From NCBI RefSeq assembly GCF_019873825.1, contig NZ_CP068418.1, positions 496,001 through 560,000 on the forward strand: DNA of 64,000 nt, in the 5' to 3' direction. The notes under the pieces were generated by a model, which was not told the origin of the DNA, searched no databases, and saw only the letters and a list, made by a program, of their open reading frames with translations. The first letter of the stretch is position 1; the number at the start of each line of letters is the position of its first letter. The translations under genes were made by a program, and so were the position numbers. Of the stretch, positions 55,238 through 64,000 are shown piece after piece. Source of the stretch: Mycoplasma sp. E35C (GTDB lineage Bacteria > Bacillota_I > Bacilli_A > Mycoplasmatales > Mycoplasmoidaceae).

Positions 55238-56956
55238 TTATTTAGTTGGTTTATCAATATGTAAGATTGTTACTTTATTAGGTCAATAATACTCAGTCTT
55301 ATTTTGACTAGTATTATATTGAATTCTAGATAATAATATGTAATTAGTTGCTTCGTTTAAATTAGAGTTAACTGTTTCTTGATAGTTCTTAGAACTATCC
55401 TTAGCATTAACTGCATTTGTTTTATTATTAATTAAAACACTAACACCTTTACCATTATCTTTATTAGCTTCACCTTTGATTTGTTGATCTTCGTTTCAGA
55501 AGTAAGTTTCTTTACCTTCGGTATGTTTTTTACGCATTTGATAATAAACTGGAAGTTTAGTATCAATTGCTGTTAGTTCATGACTAGCTATGGCATTAGT
55601 TGTTAAACTACTGGTTGCTGTTACTTTTTTAGCACGAATTGTTGTGCTAAAAAAGTCTGTATCAACTTTGGTTCCATCAAAGATGTATCTAGCTTTAAAT
55701 AAGATCTTGTCATTATTGTTTGGTGCAATATAAGGGATCTTAATTGCATCAACATTATAGATTTGGTTCTCATTAATCTTAATCTTAATTTCATTATGAT
55801 TAACATCATAATAATACCCATGATCATTACTTTTGATCTTATCAATATATGCTTGTTTGTTTGATTGTTTGTTTTGATCAAACATAATGTTGGGAATATT
55901 AATTGAACTAACTGATAATTCAACATCATCTGGAATGATGTTTCTAACAATCATTCCAGGGATATAAACTTCAAGTTCTGGATATGATGGTGACTTAATA
56001 CTTAATGGGTGATTAGTTTTAGATCTTAAATAATAAAATATTGGTCCATATTCTTGTGACTTACTATTTGGACGATAGATTTTATCAATAACAGCTTGAC
56101 CTTCTAAATAAAGATCATTAATACTAAATTCATTTCTTAATTCATCTAAGGCATTTTGATTAGCTTTTTTAAATGAATCATAAAAACCATTAGTTAATTC
56201 TAAACCTGTTGATTTATTAGGCGTTGAACGTTTAAAACGGTTGTTGTTATCAGTTTGATCATTATCTTGTTGAACATCATTCTCATCCATTTGATCATGA
56301 TCGAGCACCTCAGATAAATTGATTTGGTTATTCAGATCTTTTAGGGTTGAAAAATTAGCATCACCACCATCTAAGATATCAACAACATAATCATCATTAT
56401 CATTTAATTTAACCCTTTTAATAAGTTTGTCAGCAATCTCAGTACCTAAACTTTTAAACCCGTCAAATTGGATTTCATTAGATCTGATGTCAGCTTCATT
56501 ATCCTTACTAAAAGTAACATTAATAGTAGCCATTCCATTAATGTTGCTATAACTAACAATTTCAACCCGAACGTTTCAACCCCTAGCTAATTCATTAGTT
56601 TTTATTAATTGAAAATTATCAGGCACTAAATCTTGGGGTCTTGTTGTATATCTATTTAAATTATCATGCGTTTTAGTATCAACAACAATAAAACTAGACG
56701 GATCTAAGGTATTGGCATAATTTCTTAACCGTTGAGCATTTGATAATGTCATAACTGGTTGATTAACATTATCATCAATCACTTGATCATCTGATGAACC
56801 ATCAGATGATCCTTGTGTTCTTGATGCTGGTGGGGTTTTATTTTCACCACTATCTTTATCAATGCCAATACTACTTGTGCATGAAGATACTAAAATGCTT
56901 GATACAAAAAACAGACTAAATAATTGACTAACTTTAAAAAGATTGTGCTTCTTCAT
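55238..56956 (-). CDS. Large surface lipoprotein, family B member 3
   Basis: 572 residues. Lipobox Cys after LFFVSSILVSSC. Family B landmarks: an opening ANTLDPSSFIVVD module, IIPDDVELSVSSINI, IKIPYIAPNNNDKILFKARY, IRAKKVTATS, and a C-terminal NKVTILHIDKPTK. Several TGA-Trp codons. It flanks the tandem array on one side, with another family B gene (48675) on the other. Function unknown. Confidence 0.83.
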
Positions 56957-57194
56957 AAAGAAAATACGTATTAATTAAATAAACTACTAATAAATATTAT
57001 TGATTAAGACCACAATATGATCTTATACTTATAATCAAAGTTTAAGATCAAATAAACTTCAATTAGGCGACATACATTTTATTATTATATAAGAATAAAC
57101 CAACATTTGGTTGGTAGTGTTATTGAAATTCTTGATAAATCATAGATTTATCTTAATCAATAATTATATAATTATTGCTGGTGTTAATTTTCTT

Positions 57195-58406
57195 ATGAAG
57201 GATTCAATTCATAAACTAAAGGCAAATCATTTTTGGTTAATGAAAGTTATGACCGTTGTTTTCTGGTCACTACCAGATCTTAATGATGGTTTTAAACACC
57301 ACAAGCGAATTAGATTAATCAGAGCATTTTATGCAACATTAATTGTTTTTGCTTGTATTGTTAGTTTTATTGCTCTAGTTATCGTCCCTTCACCAGAATC
57401 ACGAGAAGGGTTTGCTACTTTTGTTAAAGTAGTATCGTTATTGAGTTTTTTCGTCTTTATTACTGACTGGATTGGTCATTTAATTACTTATCGTTATTTA
57501 GATAACAATAAGCACGTTAGTTTATTTAAATTAACAATTAAATACATCTTTTCATTTAGTAGTATCGTGATTATTTTGTGTATCTTATCTTCTGCACAAG
57601 CAATTAAATACTTTTTAGAAGCAAATGATAAGAATGCTGAATATGTGTTTACAGCCTTTTCTTCATTAGGGCTAGTAAGAATTGTGCGGTTGTTTATGGT
57701 GTTGTCACTGTTTTCGCCGTTTGCAGCAATTACGAATGTCTTTGTTGAACAAAAGAAGTTGTTAACATCAGTTTTTTTCATCATTATTATTCTGATCATC
57801 TTATTTGCTTTGATAATCTGATCACAAGAAACTGTCTATTTGTTTAATCAAAAATTAGCTTATTTAGCTAGTGTTAGTGACAATTATGCTAATTCATCTG
57901 AATTTGATATCTTTATCAAATTAAATAAATTAGATCCAGCTTCTAGTGCTTATCAAAGCTTAATTAATAAGATTAACCATCAGCAATATGAAGATGCAAA
58001 AAACCTTTTATCACTTGATGATAAAAATAATTTAGATAGCTTATCAGTTGGTTATATTAAGAACTTTGGTGAAGCATTCTACTTCACCACAATTACACTT
58101 ACAACTGTGGGTTATGGTGATTTTTCACCACATGCTCCAATTTCAAGAGTGATTGTTAGCTTCATTTCATTATTAGCGATCGCGATCGTTGCCATCCCAT
58201 CAGGGGTTATTGCTGGTGCTTTTTTAAGTGAGATGCAAAAAAGAAGTAAAAAGAAGAAAAACCAAAAAGCAAACCAAAACCAACAAAACCAAAACGAAGA
58301 GCCAAATAACAACACTAACTGCGAAAACCAAGCAGTCAAACCTAAGTCTGATGATCATAGAAAGAAGTCATTGGATGATTACGAATTTATTGAAATTAAA
58401 TTTTAA
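57195..58406 (+). CDS. Voltage-gated-type potassium channel (6-TM)
   Basis: 403 residues from the ATG at 57195 (an upstream in-frame TTG at 57111 is possible). Six TM segments can be traced. An S4-like segment is present but with few Arg (SLGLVRIVRLFMVLSLF). The selectivity filter is exact: TTITLTTVGYGDF, followed by an S6 helix (VSFISLLAIAIVAIPSGVIAG). About 90 hydrophilic residues lie between S5 and the pore helix, an unusually long turret. The cytosolic tail is Lys/Asn/Gln-rich. mscL starts 2 nt after its stop. One TGA-Trp. Confidence 0.9.
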
Positions 58407-58408
58407 CA

Positions 58409-58954
58409 ATGGAATTTTTAAAGAAAGAAACAAGATCTAAAAAAGCGATTAAAAACGCAACTAAAGTAGTTAAACGCGGCAACATCTTAATGTTAGCTAT
58501 CGGGCTATTATTAGGGACTAGCTTCAATGCTGTTGTTGCTTCATTAGCTAATGACGTAATTATGGCTGCAATTGCTAAATTATATGGCAAAGACAGCATC
58601 GATAAATTAGAATGAAATGGAATTTTATACGGTAAATTCTTAGCTGCTTTAATTAGCTTCTTAATCATTACTATCATTCTAGTAGCATTCTTATTCATCA
58701 TTTATTACATCGTTGAAATCGTTAAAGAATGTAGACAAAGAAAACAAAAAATTGCTGAAGTTGTTGAAGAAAAACCTGCTGAACCAACTGATCAACAAAA
58801 AATGATTACTTTATTAGAAACAAACAACACTTTATTAAAACAACAAATTGCTTTATTATCAAAAGCTCACAATGTTGAAATCTTATCAAACCAATTCGGT
58901 GATAAAGTTGTTGAAGTTCCATTTGATGCAAAAGCAAATGGTGATAAAAAATAA
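58409..58954 (+). CDS. mscL: Large-conductance mechanosensitive channel MscL
   Basis: 181 residues. TM1 carries the family pattern (VVKRGNILMLAIGLLLGTSFN, shown here as residues 20-39 approximately), followed by a periplasmic-type loop with a TGA-Trp and TM2 (LISFLIITIILVAFLFIIYY). A longer than usual cytoplasmic tail ends in a predicted helix. MscL opens under membrane tension to release osmolytes. It is coupled to the K+ channel gene (2-nt gap), an osmotic and ionic homeostasis pair. Confidence 0.9.
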
Positions 58955-58996
58955 ATCTAATAATTAGTTAATCACATAAATCACATTTAAAGATCA

Positions 58997-59024
58997 AACA
59001 CCCAGAATTATCTGGGTGTTTTTT
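58997..59024 (+). terminator. Terminator after mscL
   Basis: Ten-bp stem AACACCCAGA / TCTGGGTGTT, loop ATTA, followed by TTTTATT. Confidence 0.92.
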
Positions 59025-59040
59025 ATTGTTTGTTTAAGCT

Positions 59041-59301
59041 GGATTGTCAAATCATTAAGGGGTGATAAGAATTGTTTTTAAAGCTTATTGTTGGTGATAT
59101 ATTAGAGTTTTATGATTGGGATGATAGTTGGATATAAAAACAAATAAGGGTTGGTTTTAATAAGCTTTAAAACCCTTATTAATTTGACATCAAGATTAAT
59201 CATTTGCTTGCATCAAATCATTAAGGGTTTTTAGCTTTTATACAGTTTTATTGAATTAAATTTTAAGCATTAAATATCAGGCATTAAACCCTTATTAATT
59301 T
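59041..59301. repeat. Gene-free region with short direct and inverted repeats
   Basis: TCAAATCATTAAGGG occurs at 59047-59061 and 59213-59227. AAACCCTTATTAATTT occurs at 59170-59185 and 59286-59301. In addition, AATAAGGGTT (59143-59152) and AACCCTTATT (59171-59180) form a hairpin. All share a CCCTTA(A)T core. No coding frame fits. The function is unknown; it lies between convergent genes. Confidence 0.6.
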
Positions 59302-59375
59302 AGCACTTTGCTTGGGCATTACTTCACTTAATAACTAATCAAAAAACCATCTATTCAATCACAATTACAATAAAA

Positions 59376-59399
59376 AACACATAGCATATGCTATGTGTT
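59376..59399 (-). terminator. Terminator after the alcohol dehydrogenase gene
   Basis: Perfect 24-nt palindrome AACACATAGCAT / ATGCTATGTGTT with six As before it on the plus strand, that is a T-run on the minus-strand exit side. Confidence 0.82.
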
Positions 59400-59462
59400 G
59401 GTTTTAATGTTTGATTAAAACTTAGAACTTAATAATATGATATGGGATTATTGACTATTTGA

Positions 59463-60557
59463 TTAGAATTTAATAGCAATTTTTAATACGCCATCTTCTT
59501 GGTTAGCAAAGAAGCTGTAAGCTTCAACGATCTTATCAAATGGCATTGTGTGAGTTACTAATTTAGTTAAATCAACACGTTTAGTTTCAATAATTTCCAT
59601 TAATCTTCTCATTCTTTCTTTTCCACCAGGACATAGAGAGAACGCAATCACACCGTCGTTTAGACCAGCACCGATTGTTGATAAAGGAATTTTAATATCA
59701 TCACTATAAACACCTAATGAAGAAACAGTTCCACCTGGTCTGATTAATTCCATAGCTTGTGCGAATGTAGCTTGTTTACCTAAACATTCAATAGCAGAGT
59801 CTAACATTCTACCATCAGTAATTTCAGCAACACGTTTCTTAACATCTTCTTTAGTGAAGTTAATAGTGTGAGTAGCACCCATTTGTTTAGCCATTTCTAG
59901 ACGGCTGTCGTTTCCATCGATTGCAATAATCTTAGAAGCACCTAGTAATCTAGCACCGTTAGTAGCACATAGACCAATTGGACCTTGAGCAATTACCCCA
60001 ACGAAGTCACCGATTTTAATTCTTGCATTTTCAGCACCAGAAAAACCAGTTGACATAATGTCTGGACACATTAATACTTGTTCGTCTGTTAAGTTAGAAG
60101 GAATTCTAGCTAAGTTATACATTGCGTCTTTAACTAAAATGTATTCAGCTTGACATCCGTCCATCATGTTACCAAATTTTCATCCAGCTGTTAATTTGTA
60201 ACCGTATTTTTCATTTTCACCATCTTGTGAAGATTGTCCACCTTGACAAGCAGCAGAGTGACCACTTGGAGTAATCGCACCAGCTAACACTCTTTCATTT
60301 AATTCATAACCTTTAACTTCATCACCAAAAGCAACTAATGTTCCAACAGCTTCGTGACCTAATGTTAAACCTTTAGCAACAGGATATTCACCTTTTCAAA
60401 TGTGGATATCTGTTCCACAGATTGTTGTTGTAGATACTTTAATTAAAGCATCGTTTGGACCAATCTTAGGTAATTCTTTTTCAACAATTTTAATGTTACC
60501 TTTTTCAAAGAAAGCTAATGCCTTCATTGTTTTAGGTAAATTACTTACTGATTTCAT
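59463..60557 (-). CDS. adh: Zinc-dependent alcohol dehydrogenase (secondary-alcohol type)
   Basis: 364 residues. Catalytic zinc ligands can be placed: Cys in TTTICGTDIH, His in LGHEAVG, and Asp in CPDIMSTGFSGAEN, the pattern of secondary alcohol dehydrogenases. The structural four-Cys zinc site of horse-liver-type enzymes is missing. The NAD(P) fold follows (GVIAQGPIGLCATNGARLLG). It interconverts alcohols and ketones or aldehydes. A GGAG ribosome site stands about 7 nt before the ATG, and a TATAAT-like -10 box (minus strand) lies near 60590. Two TGA-Trp codons. Stand-alone unit with its own terminator. Confidence 0.9.
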
Positions 60558-60796
60558 ATCAACTCCTAGCAATTTTTTTACGATTTAATTATAAACCTGT
60601 ATAAAATAAATTTTTGAAAAATTTTTAAAAATCTGAGTGTTATTTTTCTTATATTTTGTTTTTATGTTATATTAATTATTTTTTATATTTTTTTATGTTA
60701 TAAATGGGCGATGAAAAATTATGGTGAACTTAATGATAAAAATAAGCATTAATTTCAATCAAAACCTAGGATTTATCAGGATTATAGATAAAAAAT

Positions 60797-60819
60797 AGAT
60801 TGGCTATTTTAGCCAATCT
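60797..60819 (-). terminator. Terminator overlapping the end of cdaA
   Basis: Ten-bp stem AGATTGGCTA / TAGCCAATCT with a TTT loop. The upstream arm reaches into the cdaA stop codon. The minus-strand exit is T-rich. Confidence 0.82.
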
Positions 60820-61441
60820 AATCACGATTTTTCTTATCTTCTAATAGCTTTACTACTTCATCAAATAGCCGTTCTGGGTTATTTGATAGCCGTTTAATTC
60901 GACCTTTTTGAGCTACAGAAATTTTTCCATTTGTTTCACTAACAATAAACACAATCGCATCAGTTTTTTCACTCAACCCTACACCAGCACGGTGTCTAGC
61001 ACCGTATGAAACATCTAATAATTGTCTGGTCATTGGGAAATAACTTGATATTGATGTTAATTTCATATCACGGATAATGATGCCACCATCGTGCAGCGGT
61101 GATTTCTTATTATAGAAGACCGAAATAATGAACTCAGGTGAAAAATCACCAACAATCTTATAACCAACATTGATGTAATAATCCAGATTGTCTTCTCGTT
61201 CAATCGCAATAATGCCACCAATCTTGTCAGCTGATAATTTAAGCAACGAACTGCTTAAATTATCATAAAAATCATTAATCGTTCGCTGATCATCTTTCTT
61301 TTTAAAGATCTTTTTAATTGATTTAAAAAGTGAATCATTTTCAGCTTTTTTAGAAAAGATAAAGATTGTAAATTGGATCAATATTACAACCATTATGATT
61401 AAAAAAGCAACAAGGATTAAGATCAGCAGGACAGAATTCAT
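60818..61441 (-). CDS. cdaA: Diadenylate cyclase (c-di-AMP synthase), CdaA/CdaM type
   Basis: 207 residues. One N-terminal TM helix (VLLILILVAFLIIMVVILI) is followed by a DAC domain with the DGG motif in SPLHDGGIIIRD and the RHR motif in YGARHRAGVGLSEKTD. It makes cyclic di-AMP from two ATP. The single TM helix, rather than three as in CdaA, matches the CdaM of M. pneumoniae. It lies 19 nt after rnr, as in that species. c-di-AMP usually controls K+ uptake, so the K+ channel gene nearby is of interest. Confidence 0.93.
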   Translation of the reverse strand: MNSVLLILILVAFLIIMVVILIQFTIFIFSKKAENDSLFKSIKKIFKKKDDQRTINDFYDNLSSSLLKLSADKIGGIIAIEREDNLDYYINVGYKIVGDFSPEFIISVFYNKKSPLHDGGIIIRDMKLTSISSYFPMTRQLLDVSYGARHRAGVGLSEKTDAIVFIVSETNGKISVAQKGRIKRLSNNPERLFDEVVKLLEDKKNRD

Positions 61442-61460
61442 TTATAACACTATATTACTA

Positions 61461-63629
61461 CTATTTTATATTTTTATCTTCTTCGATTTCAAAATCAATA
61501 CGACGTAAGCGGTTATCAGTTGATAAAAGTTTAACATCAACTTTTTCTGAAATCTGATAACGCTTGTTATTCTTTTTACCAACTAATGTGTCAGTATTAG
61601 GGTCATATTTATAAAAATCACCATGGATATTATTTAAGCGAACTAAACCTTCAATTCCGTTATCTAATTCAACAAACATTCCGAAATTAGTAATCGTGCT
61701 AATGGTTACTTGCTTAAAGTATTGATTCTTAAAGCGTGACATGTATTTAACTGATAAGAAGGCATTAACATCACGTTCACAATCAAGTGCGTTAAGTTCT
61801 TTCTTATTAATAAATTCACATCAGTTATACAATTCAGTTTTTAATTCGTTGCGTTGTTCGTCTGTATATGCTTGTCTATCAAAGATATTCATTCACAAAA
61901 TACGGTGCACGATATTATCAGCATATCTTCTAATTGGTGAAGTGAAGTGCGTATAGTTACGTGAAGCTAATGAGAAGTGTTGTAAGTTTTCAGGTGAATA
62001 ATTAGCCTTATTCATTGAACGTAATAACAACTTGTTGATTAATTTAATTGCTTTATTATCTTGGTTTTTAATTAATCAAGATTGGATGTCAGTTGATTTA
62101 ATATTACTTAAATCACCTGAGATTTCAAAACCAAGAATTTTAGCTGCTACACTGAAATTGTTTAATTTATGTAGTGGTGGTTTTGGGTGAATGCGATAAA
62201 TAAAATCTAATTTATGATCAGCGGCAAATAAACATACTGCTTCGTTAGCTGCAACCATGAAGTCTTCAATCATTTCTTGTGCTTCACCGTGAGGTTTTTT
62301 AACAATGTTGATTGGTTCAAACTTATCATCTAGTTCGATGGCAATTTCATCAACATCAAATGCTAAATAACCACGTTTGATCTTCATTTGGCGTAAGATT
62401 TTAGCTAAAACCTTAGCATCATCCAGCATTGTTCTGATTTTAGGTTCAACATCATTTAGATCGTTTGTAGCTTTGAAATATTCATTAACAATTTCATAAC
62501 TAAAACGTTTATGAACATTAATGATTGCTGGGTAGTATTCATAATTAACCATCTTACCAGTGCCATCAATCACTAAATCACCAACAACAGCAAACTTATC
62601 AACACCTTGATTTAATGAACATAAATCATTTGATAATTCTTCTGGTAACATCGGAATTACTTTGTTGGCTAAATATACTGATGTCGCTTTATTTCTTGCT
62701 GAACGATCAAGTGGACCGTTAAATTTAACATAGTGACAAACATCAGCAATCGCAACTTTTAGATTGTAATTACCATCATCTAGTTTTTTTACATAAACTG
62801 CATCGTCTAAATCTAGGGCTGATGCTGGGTCGATTGTAATGAATTCTAGATCTCTTAAATCTTTACGAATATTTTTTTGGTGATCATCTAATTCGTATTT
62901 TAAGCTCTTAGCTTCATTTAGGGCATCTTGATTAAAACCAAATTCAATTAAATGGTTATAAGCAATGGCATCAATATCAATACCAATATCTTCTTTTGAA
63001 CCAATCTTTTGAATTAATTTAGCATAAATGGTTTGGTTTTCAACCTTAATGATTTCAAACAAAATGCGATCATGTTCATTTAGTTCAGCATAATGCTTAT
63101 CTAATAAAACCTTATAAATGATCTTAGGATCATCTGGTAAGATTAAATATTCATGACCAGTATCTTGGTAAGTTCCAACATATTGTGTGCGATTGCGTTG
63201 TTTGATGTTTAAAACACAAGCATCAATCAGTTCATGACGGTAGTTTTCATTTTGAACGCTTAATGGTGCAAATTCAACAACGTCATTATTTAATGCATTA
63301 TTTAGATTGATATTATGAACATAATATTTTGATAGCTCATCACCATCAATCTTAATAAACCCATTACCATTACTACCCATTGATAGTCTTCCGACCATAA
63401 TGTTGGTTAGATCTGGTGCTGAGTTTTGATAACCTAATACCACTTTGTTGTTATTAAGTTTTTTTAGTTCGCCCCTTAGTAATAACTCATCAATTTCTTT
63501 ATAAATTGCAGATTTTGAGTGCTTATGGTTTAGTTTTTTAACAATGATACCTGGTGGAATTGGTTTTTTGTTTTCTAACTTTACAATTTCTAAGATATCA
63601 CTAACTATGGTTTGTTTTTTATCGTTCAT
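61461..63629 (-). CDS. rnr: Ribonuclease R
   Basis: 722 residues. Order: an N-terminal winged-helix-like part ([17 protein letters not shown]), cold-shock-like OB domains, the RNB catalytic domain with [17 protein letters not shown] (catalytic Asp cluster), [20 protein letters not shown] and [17 protein letters not shown], and a C-terminal S1 domain ([20 protein letters not shown]). RNase R degrades structured RNA 3'-5'. In mollicutes it is the main 3' exonuclease. It follows secG (36 nt) and precedes cdaA. Confidence 0.96.
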
Positions 63630-63665
63630 AACTCAAGAATTTTTATTAATTGATCAACCTTAATC

Positions 63666-63899
63666 TTATTTGATCACGAAGTGATAAATTAATCCGATGA
63701 TTAAAAAAATCAACATCAGAATAAACATCGCGATTTGCAGAATCTTAATGATCCCACGGTCTTTGGTTTTTTTGAAGATTTCTAAATCTTGTCCAGATAA
63801 TGAAGCTAAGCCCCCTGTTGTTCCTGAGTTAGATAAACCTAACCCGATTAATAGAGCAACGATGGCTAATACGAACATGACAATTTCAGTAGCACTCAT
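63666..63899 (-). CDS. secG: Protein translocase subunit SecG
   Basis: 77 residues with two TM helices (VMFVLAIVALLIGLGLS and LQIAMFILMLIFLIIGLIY) joined by the SecG loop with a GGLASLSGQDLEIFKKTKDRG stretch at about residues 29-49. SecG assists the SecYE channel. Its place just before rnr is conserved widely in Firmicutes and mollicutes. An A/T-rich upstream region (63900-64000) should hold the promoter for secG-rnr-cdaA. Confidence 0.93.
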   Translation of the reverse strand: MSATEIVMFVLAIVALLIGLGLSNSGTTGGLASLSGQDLEIFKKTKDRGIIKILQIAMFILMLIFLIIGLIYHFVIK

Positions 63900-64000
63900 A
63901 CAGTTCTTTTATTTATATATATTTAATATGTAATTTTATAATAAATTTTATTTTTTAATTTGATTGTATAGTTGTTTTATCTTTTTATTATAGTGAGCCA

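Noticed and set aside
59041-59301. Replication origin with DnaA boxes
   Set aside because: No TTATCCACA-like boxes and no dnaA or dnaN nearby; the repeats have a different core.

Overview
The window is low-GC DNA from a mollicute that reads UGA as tryptophan. Almost every long gene (glpK, rnhC, topJ, lemA and others) is continuous only if TGA is a sense codon; real ends are TAA or TAG. Gene content and order point to the pneumoniae group (Mycoplasmoides/Malacoplasma relatives): mraZ-rsmH-FtsA-like-ftsZ, recO/era/ybeY beside a C39 ABC exporter, rnr next to cdaA, and a TopJ-type DnaJ with an EAGR box, which is a hallmark of terminal-organelle mycoplasmas. Lipoprotein signal peptides resemble those of the M. 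gallisepticum type. I do not assign a species.

Layout. 1-4.1 kb (minus): recO (cut by the window edge), era, ybeY, a small membrane protein and a peptidase-containing ABC exporter, packed with overlaps. 4.4-8.6 kb (minus): the division cluster mraZ, rsmH, an FtsA-like gene and a divergent ftsZ, with a three-box MraZ operator. 8.7-12.7 kb (minus): scpB, a dihydrofolate reductase-ScpA fusion, plsC and acpS. 12.8-14.3 kb: gpsB-like and rnhC, divergent. 14.3-20 kb (minus): three lipoproteins and a membrane protein. 20-24 kb: tail-anchored protein, pepA, a TDT-type transporter, grpE. 24.3-33.2 kb (minus): topJ, an alpha/beta hydrolase and two large coiled-coil proteins, a likely cytoskeletal/terminal-organelle block.

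33.2-40.3 kb (plus): a ferredoxin-NADP-reductase-like flavoprotein, then glpF, glpO, glpK, dhaK, dhaL, dhaM. This set imports glycerol, phosphorylates it, oxidises glycerol-3-phosphate with production of H2O2, and phosphorylates dihydroxyacetone from a PTS phosphate donor. 40.3-57 kb: a surface-lipoprotein region with three large families, interrupted by lemA plus a membrane partner and a GH1 6-phospho-beta-glucosidase. It includes four tandem paralogues (50.7-55.1 kb), each with the same leader: a 15-nt poly-T/A tract, a -10 box and a 5' stem-loop whose arms differ but still pair in three of the four copies. 57-64 kb: a voltage-gated-type K+ channel and mscL (plus), then a zinc alcohol dehydrogenase, the diadenylate cyclase cdaA, rnr and secG (minus).

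Most notable points: the DHFR-ScpA fusion; the poly-T/5'-hairpin lipoprotein cassette array; the FtsA-like protein next to a divergent FtsZ; strong palindromes before the glycerol operon and before the beta-glucosidase. I found no tRNA, rRNA, CRISPR array or insertion sequence.
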